A DNA stretch of 64,000 bases from Adiantum capillus-veneris (Eukaryota; Streptophyta; Polypodiopsida; Polypodiales; Pteridaceae): positions 99,632,355 to 99,696,354 of the forward strand of contig CM043943.1 of NCBI GenBank assembly GCA_014529385.2, read 5' to 3'. A program made the position numbers and the translations under genes. The notes below the pieces were generated by a model that saw only the letters and a program-made list of their open reading frames with translations, had not been told where the DNA came from and ran no database searches. How positions within the stretch are numbered: the first letter of the stretch is position 1; each line of letters opens with the position of its first letter. Positions 34,101-46,100 of this stretch are shown piece after piece.

Positions 34101-37100
34101 TTCAACTTCGTCTAGAGTCATGCTTCTTCCTTCTTCAAGAATCTCTATGTTTGAAAATTCTTGAAACCACTTCCAGCACAAAACCATGAACATATCTATT
34201 CCATGTAAAGTGACTAGAAAAAATCTTATCTTCCTCAAAGAATGTGCATGCAATGTAGATAAACAAAGAGACGGATTGCCAAACCCCTCACCACACACAT
34301 GCAAACAATGAGATCGAATCTTAACGTGCTGATCTAAATCAATCAACTGTGGGAACCAACAACAGAGCGCTCGCTACTGCTGCCCCCCCCACCCCCCCCC
34401 CCCCTGCTGCCTCCCGTCCCCCGCCTGCCCTTGCACGCATCTGCCCTGCCCAGCCCAGCCCGCCCGCCCACGTGCATCAGCCCTGCCCGCCCCGCCTGCC
34501 CTTGCGCGCAGCAGCCCGCTGCCCCCCAGCCCGTCCGCTGCCCCCTTCTTGCACCGCCATCCCCCCGCCCGCTGCCCCTTGACTTCTCGCTCACTGCCTT
34601 GTCCCCCCCCCCCCCCGTCTTCGTCATTCCCGAAGGTTCCTGCACTTGGCTCTGCAACACTGTTTCTTCGGACAATGCTCGGCATGCTCGGTTGCAGAGT
34701 CTCTTCACAGTCCGCTTCTTCGCCACAGCAGTAGACACAGATGGAGGCTCCAGCTCTGCCACAGAGGGACTCATCCGAAGCCCCCTCGCCCGACCCCCCT
34801 GAGCCCACCATTCGACTTGCTCTATCGCCGACATAGCAAGTGAGGCTAGCCGCTGAGGTTGAGTGTTTGCAGACGACTTCGGTCATCTGCAAAATTCTCG
34901 GCACCCGTCCTAGCAGAGGAGAGCTGCGAGTCCTTCTCCAGGCCCGCCTTCTCACAAAGGTGGGCAAGATCTTGGATGTCCAGATTCTCGGACCGGGGTA
35001 CTACCAGATCGAGTTCGAGACCTCCAAGATGGCTTCCAAGGTCATAGCTATGAGTCCACTGGCCATCCGAGCATCACGCGCCCACTTTCGACAGTGGCGA
35101 CATGGTTTTGACCCGACTTCGGATGTGCTAGTAGAGGAGGCAGACATCCCCATCTCAGTCTGCTTTCCAGGTTTACGGAGGGAGTACCTACCACTTCTCT
35201 CCAAGATTGACTCCGCCATCGGGACTGTCTTGGAGTCACCTCGTACGGCAGCATCAGTAGCTACCAAGGCGGCTGGCATCCCCTCAGTTCCAGTCTTGGT
35301 CAGAGATACCCACACGCTCCCGAAGGTCATCCTTCTGCCTCGGATGAGTGGGGGTTGGTTTAGACAGAGTGTGGAGTACTCGAGTCTCCCGAACCAGTGC
35401 TTCATTTGCAGACAGATGGACCACCTAGCGAAGGCCTGTCCACGGAGGAGGCCACGACCAACACCTCAGCCTCAGCCCCAGCCTGCCAAGGCTAGGCCGC
35501 AGCCACAGCCAGCGCCACAGAGCACAGATTCAGAGCCACCCTCCGAGCCTGGGGCTCCAGCGGAGGAGGAGTGGCAGCAGGCCCGTGGCCGTCGACGCCA
35601 GGGGCCACAGCGATAGCCTGGCACTCAGAGTGGCCCTCAGGTGCCTACTCAACAGCAGTGGGTTCCCACGGGAAACCGCTTTGGTCCTCTTGAGCAGGAG
35701 GAGCCCCCTACGCCAGCCTCCACCTCCGCTTCACCCTCGCCAGCCGCCCCCCCTTCAGAGTTCCCCTCCTCCTCCTCATCCTCCCCCCCCCCGCCCTCTG
35801 CTCCCGTCCACTCCCCACCTCGCCCCTTTACCTCTGTCGCCCCTCCCCACTTTTCCTCCCCTCCGTCCCCCCCCCCCCCCGCTCCAGTTCCATAGTCGAC
35901 TCAGGAGACTGGTCCCTCGCCGGCGGCTAGGATATCTCTTGGCAACGCCTTTGCCACGACTCGCCTAGAGAGAGAGGGTCAGCCCTTCTTGCGGCCCCCT
36001 CTGCAGATTCAGACATCTTCCCTTTCAGCTATCCCTCGTGGTCTGACGAGCATTGACCTCCGACGTCACTGGGATTTCTTCAACTACGGGTTCACTCGCT
36101 TTCTCGGCGATTCCGCAGCAGACCACGAGGCAGCCTGCTTCAAGGTCCATGCTTCGTTCCTCGCCGCTAGGGGGACAGAAGCCTTGGACTCAGCAGAGAT
36201 ACAGATTTGCTGCAGACTTTGTGGCCACTGGCCAAGTTTGCGGTGACACCCCCAGTCTCAGCATGATGTAGGCACATTGTGGTGTACTTTTTTGATGATA
36301 CGCAGTGTTTGCCTTGCTATGTATACATTCATGAGGACTCGTGGACAAAGGACGTTGCTATACGCACGGCTCGCTCTCCTTGGGCTTGGGCTAGGCACTC
36401 ACTGCAGTCTCGCCTATCTAGAGGACGCTCGGATGCAGATTACTCCCCATCCAAGCCAACCTCGAAGATGGCCCGTCTTGCTGCTGCGGCAGCATCTGTT
36501 CTCTCTCGCTCCCCATGAGGATCGTCTCGTGGAACGTGCAGGGACTAGGTGGGCCCTAGTTTCAGCGACAGCGGGGCCGATTGCGTCAAGAGCTTCAGGG
36601 TTGCCTTGTGGGAGGAGAGATTGATCTCCTTATCCTTCAGGAGCACGATGTCGTCAGATTTTGCGTGGACAATATGATACCTTTTGGTCAGCTGCTTTTG
36701 GACCTGGAGGCATCCAAGGCGGGGTATGTATGACTATTGCGGACTCATTGCAACAGCAAGCCATTGTGGGCAGAGGGATTATTGTGCCAGCCAGGGCTCA
36801 GTGGATTACTATGCAGGTTCAGGGTGGCCTTGCAGGCTTCCTGAACATCTATGCGCCCAATGTGGCGAGTGCTCGTGCAGAGTTTTGGTCACAGCTTGTT
36901 GAGTCTTTGCCACAGGCTGACCATTGGTGTGTAGGAGGGGACTTCAACATGTTGGAGGACCCTTCTGACAGGATTGGAGGCAGCCATGCTACTGTGCATG
37001 GAGTCGAGTTAGAAGCTTGGGAGAGGTTGTGTATGACTTTGAGGGTCTCGGATACATGGCAGCACTCTGGCTTTGTGAGGCCTCCAGAGAATCTTGCCTT

Positions 37101-40100
37101 CTCTAGATCGGACCGCAAAGTGGGAGGAGTGAATCTATCGCGGATAGTTCGCTTCTACACTAATGACCACTTCAGTGACTTGGGGGGATCAGTGGGCATC
37201 CTAGCAGGGACATCCTTCTCGTACCATTCACCAGTAATCCTCACAGTGGCAGACGGGCAGAGGAGTGGGAGCACGATGCTTCGCATCCTAGAGCGGGTCT
37301 TGTTGGACTCAGCACTCAGAGAGAGGGTAGAGGCTCTCTGGACAGAGGGCATGGACAGCCAGGCTCTACCTGCAGACAGAGTGGCCTTAGGCCTAGCTCA
37401 GCTTAGCCACTTTTTTCTCCAGGAGTCTCTGGCTCGACGGGTTGCAGCGAGAGAGGAGCAGCAGCGTCTCAGACGAGGCATTGCTTCACTACAGAGCATG
37501 CAGGAGCAGCATCCAGACAGTCCATGGTTGGAGGAGCAGTTACAGCAAGCTCGACAGGAGCTTGCTTGCACAGAGGAGAGGCGTCATGAGTTTGCCTTTC
37601 ACCGACAGGCATCTCAGTGGACTCAGGTGGGTGACAGAGTGACTGGTGTTTTTTTTGAGACAGTGGGACCTCGGCACTTGCATGCCAAGGTCAATCAAAT
37701 GACGAGACCCGATGGGTCAGTTGTTTGTGAGCCCGAGGATATGCGTGCAGTTGCTAATGACTTTTACCGTGAGTTATTGTAGGCTAAGCCCCAGTCAGAG
37801 CGGCAAGATGCATACAGGGAGCAGGTTTGGGCACAGATGCCTTGTCTTGTGACAGAGGAGATGCGCCAGAGGCTAGAGATGCCACTTCAGCTTGAGGAGC
37901 TGCACACGGCTCTTAGGGCCCTCCCTCGTGGTAGCTGTCCAGGTGAGGATGGGTTGACTCCCAGCTTTTTCTTGGAGTACTGGGACTTGCTTGGCCCAGA
38001 TCTTTGTAGTGCCTTTCAGTACATTTTGCACACAGGAGTGATGCCTGATAGCATGAGTGAGGACCTAATCTACCTCATTCCAAAGGAGGGTGGCTCCTTG
38101 GATGAGATTCGACAGTGGCGCCCCATCACCATCGTAAACTCAGCCTACAAAATTCTTGCCAAGGCTCAGAGTTTGAGGATTCAGCCACTTTTGGAGAGCC
38201 TTATACATGGGACTCAGACAGGTTTTGTCAAGGAACGCAGTATCCTTGACAACATCTTCACTTTCTGGGAGGCTTCTGCCCTGGCACGGCTCCGTGGGGA
38301 GGACCTTGTGATTCTTCTTCTCGATTTTGAGAAGGCATACGATAGAGTTGACTGGGACTTTCTAGACGGCACTCTACGCAGGATGGGCTTCTCAGATGCT
38401 TGGATCAGAGGAGTGTTAGCTTTGTATAGACAGGCTCACAGTCACGTGCTTTTGGCAGGAGGTAGAGGTGAGCGCTTCATGCTCACACGATCGGTCAAAC
38501 AGGGTTGTCCTCTTGTCCCCTTTCTCTTTCTGTTCTATGCGGAGGCGATGAGCAGATTTTTGGTGTCACAGCAGGTTGGTCTAAGGGGCTTAGCACTCCC
38601 TATACGGGGAGATGAGCTTCTGGACGCTGAGTTTGCCGACGACTCAGCCTTGTACTTAGAGGACCACGAGGCTAATCTACACAGATGTGAGCAGGCTTTA
38701 GAGACCTTCTGCTGTGCATCGGGCGCACTGATCAACTGGAGAAAGACAGTGGCTTTCTCGGTTGGCAGTGCTCCTGTGCCAGATTGGATGCCAGGAGAGG
38801 GTTTCAGGTGGATTCCATCATGGACTGCAGTTCGGTACTTGGGTTGTCAGGTTGGTTTGGACTTGTCCCCCGAGCAGCAGATTGCTCCCCTTCTCCTGTC
38901 CATCAGGAGAAAGCTGTTACATTGGAGCTCAGCACGACTTTCGCTGGCTGGTAGAGTAGTAGTTGCCAACCAGGTGTTGTTGGCGACTATGTGGTACATC
39001 ACTTCTTGCTGGATCTTCTCGAGTTCTTGTATCAGCCAGGTAGAGAGGCTGATCAGGAACTTCCTTTGGTCAGGTCGTGACATTCAGAGTGCCCGAGCCA
39101 AGGTGGCTTGGTTGGTCATCACACTTCCTTGTTCTCAGGGAGGGCTTGGGATCATTAATGCAGCACAGCAGAGCAGAGCCCTTCTTGGGAAGTTCGTCGT
39201 CAGAGGACTTCTTCCAAGCGAGGAGCCCTCGAAGGAGTTCTTGCTGCAGAGGCTTCGTGCCAGCAGCTACAGGGCATGAGAGGGGTGCAGAGCATGAGTC
39301 AGGACACCTCAGAGTCAGTTCCAGCTGAGTGGCTCACGCCTCTCGAGCCAGTAGCACCTCGGTGGATGGGAGCCTTCACACGACTGGAGGTTCTCATTTC
39401 AGTCAGGGCCTGCTCAAAGACTATCCCAGCCCTGTTCTTCGAGCTTCATGGTAGGAGACGATTACAGCGAGTTGCAGTAGAGGCCCCGCAGGTAGCAGAG
39501 TGTTGTTTCCAGAGGATCCGAGTTGTGGGCATCTCTGGGAGGACTTGCGTCATAGACCCTGACCCAGCAGCTCTTGAGACTGGACACTGGAGGCTATGGG
39601 CTTGTGAGTGTTGTCCACTAGCACGAGTACAGTGGGATCCTTGTGAGTGGCTATGGAGGGACCTCTTCTCTTCTGCAAACCGCCCAAGAGTCCCCTTCTT
39701 TCAATACACTGTTCGGCTTGGACGTCATATACTTGCAGCACAGAGAGAGGCCCGCCCCGCTGCAGCACGTCATTAGCACGAGGAGGGCCTCACGATCGAG
39801 TTCTTGGCAGCCTTTTGGCAGAGGCTGTGGGACTCCAGACAGCCGAGGCGCGTCACTTTGTTTCAGTGGCTGGTTGCACACAGAGCCACAACAGTAGGGA
39901 GCTAGCTTGTGCATAGTGGTCTCTCGGCCGCATGTGCAGCCTGTGACCAGTTGGTGGAGAGTCAGCGTCATTGTCTTTGGGACTGTCCCTCGGCCCAGCA
40001 GGTGTGGCTACGAGTTCTTCGGCTGATGCCTGCCCTCTCCACGGCTCGACAGTACACTTGGGGGGCAGCGGCTTGGTCCACCCTCACGGGCCCGGCACTT

Positions 40101-43100
40101 CAGTTTGAGCTATCTTCCACCAGCAGGATGATAGTGATGCAGGGGGGGCGACCTACACTCCAGCCTGCTCTACAGAGCTTACTCCACAGGAGTGGTGCAA
40201 TGAGAGAGAGGAGTGTTGGGAGCTCATCAGTGGCCTGACACTTTGGTTCATCTGGCGTGCCCGCTGTTTCCGCATCTTTGAGGCTCGCCCTATGCCACCA
40301 GCAGAGACTGTTCATGACTTTTGGCTAGAGCTGATCCATACTCTCAGAGGACAGCTTGAGGGACTACAGGGTAGCTCCGATCGCATACGGGAGCGCCGCG
40401 AGGCTTTCCTTCGACTCTGGCGCCCTGGGCCTTTCTACACCATAGTCAAGGGGTGCTCAGATGGCACTACTGTCCACCTGTGTGGCTCTTCCCTCCTCCC
40501 ATCTCTTGATTTAGCCTCATTGTATATATGCTGTTTTTTCATTGGGAGAGTCTCCCCATCATGCTTGTTGTAGCCCTCTCTTGCAGAGGTGGATGTAGCC
40601 CTATGGACAGTTTTCATTAACTAATAGAAGGATCTTTTTCTCGGAAAAAAAAAATCAATCAACTGTGGCAAAACATAATGGAAATGCCCATACTTGGTGC
40701 TCATACTTTCTTGTGCTCTTTCTACAATTGTGTCGTACCAAAGAAGAGACATGGAATGTAGCTGCATACTTTTCAGCTTTTCATAAATAATCCGCATACG
40801 TCCGTGCATATTCATGAGTGAAACGTGCTCAACATACAATATGTCGTGCCTAGGAAAAGGGATCACATAAAGATGCTGACTAAAATACAGGAAACGATCA
40901 CGAATGAAACACTCGTACAATGCGTGCTGACAAATCATTCGAACACACAGTACTTCCTGTAAGGGTTCTTTGGACCTAGGCTCGAGAGTCAAGATCGGTT
41001 CTTCGTGTTGGATCGAATCTTCCTGTGGGAGTTCTGTGGACCTCAACTCGAGAGCCAAGATCGCTTCTTCGTGATTGATCGAATCTGCAATGAGGTTAGC
41101 TTCACTAGAGAAAGTATCAACTAACACATCATCCTTGTGAACAATCACATCATCTTCATGCAAATCATCACGCTTGTGAGAAATCACATCTTGATCATGC
41201 AAATCATCATGCTTGTCATTGTCATCCAAATCATCATGCTCATCATTATCATTCAAATCATCATGCTTATCATCATGCAAATCCTGTGTGTCATGCTTGG
41301 GAGAAGAAGAGACTAAGAGAGTCTCCTTTTCCCGAATCTCTTGCATGTGTGCCTGAACTTGAGAAAAGAGTCGCAACAACTCTTGCATGTGTCGCGCTTC
41401 CTCATGCTCACGCTCTATGGCTGCCTTTCTTTCTGCTTCTCTTTCTGCTTTTCTTTCTGCGTGTCTGCGATCCATTCCTGCTTTTCTTTCTACTCTTCTT
41501 GCTTCGCGTTCTAACTTTTTTTCCTAAACATCTGCTCCAACTCCTCCATAGGAGTTAGTGCAATCCTTGGCGTAGATGGGGAAGAGGGAGGGTCGGAAAA
41601 ACCTCCTGGTGGGGAAAACTCTTCTTCGCCTCTCTCATACTCATCACCTTCAAGCGAAGTATCCATTCCGCTTCGAGTGATGACCATCCACTGAAGTCTT
41701 GGGTTCTTGTGGTTTCTTGTGGTCTTGGGTTCTTAAGTTCACGAGGAACTTGGGTTCTTGGGGTTCTTGAGTTCTTGAGGCTTGCGGATCTTGAGGTTCT
41801 TGAGGTTCTTCTTTCGCTTGCAATCTGTGTTAGAGAAGGATCTTCTCTTCACCCGAGTTTTGCTCTTTTCTGCGAGCGCACCCCTTGGCGGCCTTGCACT
41901 CACACCAAGGTTGCTTTTTCCCACCTCAGGTTGATTGGCCAGCCGCTAAGTGCACGGTCCGCTCTCAATGAGTAAAAAGAGGCACAACAGGAGGCTGGAC
42001 AAGCCCTTCTTTCTTGGGATTCCTGTCACTCTTCAAAAACACGATTAGGAATCGACACGCTCAAGCGAACTTGGGTTCGTGCTACCTCAACAAGCAAAAA
42101 AAATTATGTGGTTGTTTCCTTGAGTGATAAAAACACTGCCAAAGCTCTGATACCAATGTAAGGTGCAACGGAAGTGAATGTTGAACTTTGCTCAAGATGA
42201 GTGCTCCGAACTGTGCTGAAGGGTTCCTTTTACTTACCGAAGGGAGAGCCTTCCATTCCTTTAGTGAGATGGTGCAATGGACACAAACAAAGTGAATGGA
42301 CACTATGAATGAAGGTGCATGAGACTGAGAGATAGAGAGAGAAGAATACGACACCAGAATGTTGTCAAACCCTCCTCCGAAGGCCCATTCTCTATGGCGA
42401 GACCGGTCTACTTATGATTGCACAAATCTCTACAATGCTTGGACTTGCCGACGATGTCCACGACGATGGGGACGACGACGAGACGGACTGAAATCTGAAA
42501 ACGCTAAGGGCTGAAATCTGCAAATCTTTATCTGCTGAATTCTGACTCTATGTCGATGACCATGTCGATGGCGACGATGCGACGACGACGCGCTGTAAAC
42601 ACAGATGCTGAAATCTGCGTTTTCCGGGCTGAATCTGCAAACTTCGCAGGATCTGACCGTGCGACGGAGATCTACGAGGTTCGGGGTTTGTTCTGCTGTG
42701 TCTAAGGGCTGAAAACTGAAAACACTAATGCTTCTTGGTGTTCCGTCGCGGTGAATCTGCAAAACGCTATGCTGATGCAAAAACGCTAGGGCTGAAAATG
42801 GTTCTGCTGCTGCCGGTTGTCTTGCAAATGCAAAATGCTACGCTTCTTGATTGGTCTTGCTGTTGCCGGGGCTGATCTGCTATGCACAAAAACGCAAGGC
42901 TATCTGTGGATGAAAACGCTAGGTCCTTGCAGATGCAAAAACGTTAGCCTTGCTGATGTGGGGGGTCTTGCTGAGAAGTTGCCTGTTGAGCAAGGTGCTC
43001 CTGCTGCCTCTTCTGCCAGAAAGTGCTAGTGCTAGGTTTGCTTATATACAAACTTAGCAAAATTGCCCTACCTACTTTCCAACAAAAGTCACTTAAAAAT

Positions 43101-46100
43101 AATAAGTGAAAAATGTCAAAAATAGGAAAAATAGATCTATGCACTGTAAAATGCTACTAATGGGATCTGACTAGAATCTGATGGTCATGATGTGTGCAAC
43201 CAGAGGATATGCATCTATTGTAAGTGTCTGGACATGCACGGTCTGCGAACAGACTCACAAAAGTGCCAGGTCACTTCCTATTCTAGACTGACTTGATTGA
43301 ACTGAACCTTGATCATACTGTAGCTTGTCCACGAACAGTATGTGTGAGTAGTGGGTGCAGATAATCACAGCTTTAATGGAAAGCTTGCCTTCTCCCTTGT
43401 CTCATGTAGCGCGATGATTTTCTCTCGTGCATCTCTCTCTCTCCTTTGCACATATGGTAATGCCCCACTAGTTGGGCTTCTTAGATGACCATGTACAGTT
43501 CTGTGGGTTTAATGCGTGTTTGCCAAGGCAAGAGCCTTCTGAACAAGAACCGGATTAGCTAATTGCTAATCCCCCACAAGTACGCACAATTCCACCAAGA
43601 AGAATTGCAAAAACAGAGAGTTTTCTCACGTGAAAACTTGTCCAGTTCACAGAGGAACTATCGCATTGCGTGCAGGAGCTCCTAAGACACAGGTAGATCT
43701 GCTTGCTTCGCTCAAAACGAACTAAAACAAAGAATTACAGTCTGCTGTGTTTCTTTGCAAGTTTAGGGTTTCGCACCTAAACTTCAAGGTAACACCAAGG
43801 GAGCCTCGAGAAAGCCTTGGGGTGCTTGTACAAGGCTTTGGGCCCCTGACAGTGACCAAAACAGGAAATTACAGCATGCTGAAATTGTCCTGCAACTCAC
43901 CGGAAAGCTTCTAAAGTGCAAGAGAAACCGTCCTATTCGTGTACTTTAGACCTACAGTTGTTATGCTGCCGAAATTGGGTCGAAAACCTACAATTACAGC
44001 CCTTGACAGGTTTGAACAGCTTGGTGAGAGTTAAGTGAAAGTATTCGGATCGTTCATTTGCAATAGAATAAAGAAATACCAAAAAGGGCGCCAGTCTTTG
44101 GGGCCTATAGGGTGTCGTCGTCTACTTGGGAGCGCTCCAGCTACCAAGTCGTGGATTGTTTTGAAGTGTTGAATTCCGGTTAAAGGTTTATCTATGAAGT
44201 TACTTCGTGTCATAAAGTACAGATGAAGTTAAACAACATATAAATCGGGTAAAAGCCAAAGTTTACCGCCCTTTAGTAATGCTACAGGCTGGTTTCATGG
44301 TTTCATGGGGGAGTTTGGCTCCAAGTCAATTCGGTCCTCAATCGTTGTCCATTTCTCTAATTCTCTCTCTCTCTCTCTCTTGCAAGTATTGTTCATGCCA
44401 AGCTAACTAGGTATAATGTGTATTTTGCTACCATCAATCAAGTACTCTCCCTATGTTCTTTAAGAATTCTTAGGAAATGTTCATTACTGTCACTTTAATT
44501 CTGCTACAATCAATGTTATTGGCCATATTCCGTTACGTAATCCGAGGTGTATCTCTTGTTGGGTGTTCATGTGCTTTTTTGATTGCACATATTGTGTATC
44601 AATATCTCTAGCACGTTTTCTCTTCTTTCTTTTTGCACGCCATGCCAAACCTTAAGCCTTGAGCTGATTAAGCTTGACACCTTTAGGGTGAGCTTCGTAC
44701 AAATCATTGGTACACTTCTCCATGTTGTGAGGATTTCTAGGTAATCCTTTATTAAGTACTTAAACTCATGATTAAGACTTAAGAAACTTGAACTGAACTC
44801 AGAAACAAGACTCAGAAGACTCTGTGTTTGATTGATTCATAGTGTGATACAAGGGCTCCTTATATAGGAGACGAAGAGACACAAATGAAAAGACACATCT
44901 CTTGGTGAAGCGACGTGACTTTAGATGTAAAGACACATCCTTTCCGCGAACAGCTGCAATATTGGGCAAAGAGTCGCACCCGTAGAGCGAAGGGGTGTGA
45001 CCAATCGTCGAAGGAGTGTGGCTTTTGGTGAAGAGGCACGTCTTTTGGGCGAAGAGGGGTGACCATCCAAGCGTGGGGTTCTGCTTGGCATGGCACTTCG
45101 CATATCTGCATCAATGAGTAAGTAGGTAATGTAACTAAGTCACAAACGTGACATTCCCTCCCTCTTTAAATAAAACCCGTGTGTCAAATGAAAGTCTGCC
45201 GCTTGTCGAAGAATTCTTGAAGGAGGTGAGCGTATTGTTGCATTTCTTCATCTGTTTGCCAAGTAGAATCTAACTCATCCAAGTTCATCCACTTAACAAG
45301 AAACTCAGTTATGATCTTTTGTCTTGTTTCTTTTTGACGAACGTTGAGAATCTTTTCTGGGACAAGAATGACGTGTTCATCTTCAATTTCTGGCACATAG
45401 GAAGATAAGTCTGCAACAGGCGAATCTCCTTGAATATACTCTTTGAGCCAAGAAATGTGAAAAGTCGGATAAATTTTTCCCCATGAAGGTGGAAGTTCCA
45501 ACTTGTAGCTAACAACTGAATTCTTCTTGATGATCTTGAAAGGTCCATAGAAGCGAGGTCGCAATTTTGGGAAGACTGACTTCACTGTTTTATAGCGATG
45601 ACGTGCTACATACAATAAAACTAAGTCACCTTCTTTAAATTCTGCATATCGACGATGCTTATTTGCTTGCTTCTGATAACTTTGTTGAACATGAACCAAT
45701 TTTTCTCGAATCTGTAGGACATCTTGCATTTCTTGAACCAATTGATCTGCTAACGCTACTTCGTGTTGAAGAACAAAGTTTGTAGGCACAAGAGGAGTAT
45801 ATCCATACGCTGCTTGAAATGGTGTCATTCGAGTTACCGAATGAAGAGAATTATTATAAGCAAACTCCACAAGTGGCAAATAATCCTCCCAAGATGCTAA
45901 TCGAGTCTAAATGTAATGTCGAAGCATCTCTTCCAGAATTTGGTTTACTCTTTCTGTTTGCCTATCTGTTTGAGGATGGTAAGCTGAACTGAACAATAGA
46001 TCGGTGCCAAGAGACTTGAATAGAGAGGTCCAAAAGTGTCTTGTAAAGTTCGGATCTCTATCGGATATGATGGATTTTGGTAATCCATGCAATTTGAAAA

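Larger units (their letters stand above)
34353..40651 (+). mobile_element. LINE1: L1-like non-LTR retrotransposon, 6.3 kb
   Basis: This near full-length LINE has a 17-bp target duplication (34336-34352 and 40652-40668) and a short poly-A tail of about 10 A. It has a C-rich 5' leader, an ORF1 (DUF4283-like plus zinc knuckle), and an ORF2 with endonuclease, reverse transcriptase and a C-terminal CCHC region. It is closely related to LINE2. It interrupts the gag-like ORF of element A. Several stops, plus deletions relative to LINE2 (about 118 bp near 36200 and about 340 bp near 39270), make it inactive. It is GC-richer than its surroundings. Confidence 0.95.
32712..43337 (-). mobile_element. A: gag-only LTR retrotransposon inserted in the B1 LTR
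   Basis: Two LTRs of about 1.18 kb, 32712-33891 and 42157-43337, are roughly 95% alike over their first 160 bp by eye. A perfect tRNA-Met primer site (minus strand TGGTATCAGAGC, 42144-42155) adjoins the right LTR, so the element runs on the minus strand. A purine tract (AAAAGGAGGGGA, 33892-33903) precedes the left, 3' LTR. Removing LINE1 leaves only about 1.9 kb of interior, which encodes one gag-like ORF and no pol. It resembles terminal-repeat elements with gag that depend on helper enzymes. The last 26 bp or so of the right LTR appear lost, so no target duplication is visible. Confidence 0.85.

Noticed and set aside
34349-34834. Pro/Ala-rich and Gly/Arg-rich frames at the LINE1 5' end
   Set aside because: They are translations of the C-rich LINE leader. 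The ORF1 start is at 34741.
35001-35405. Antisense frame of 134 codons in LINE1, with a twin at 54656-55057
   Set aside because: It is the shadow of the conserved ORF1 frame on the opposite strand. It is conserved only because ORF1 is.
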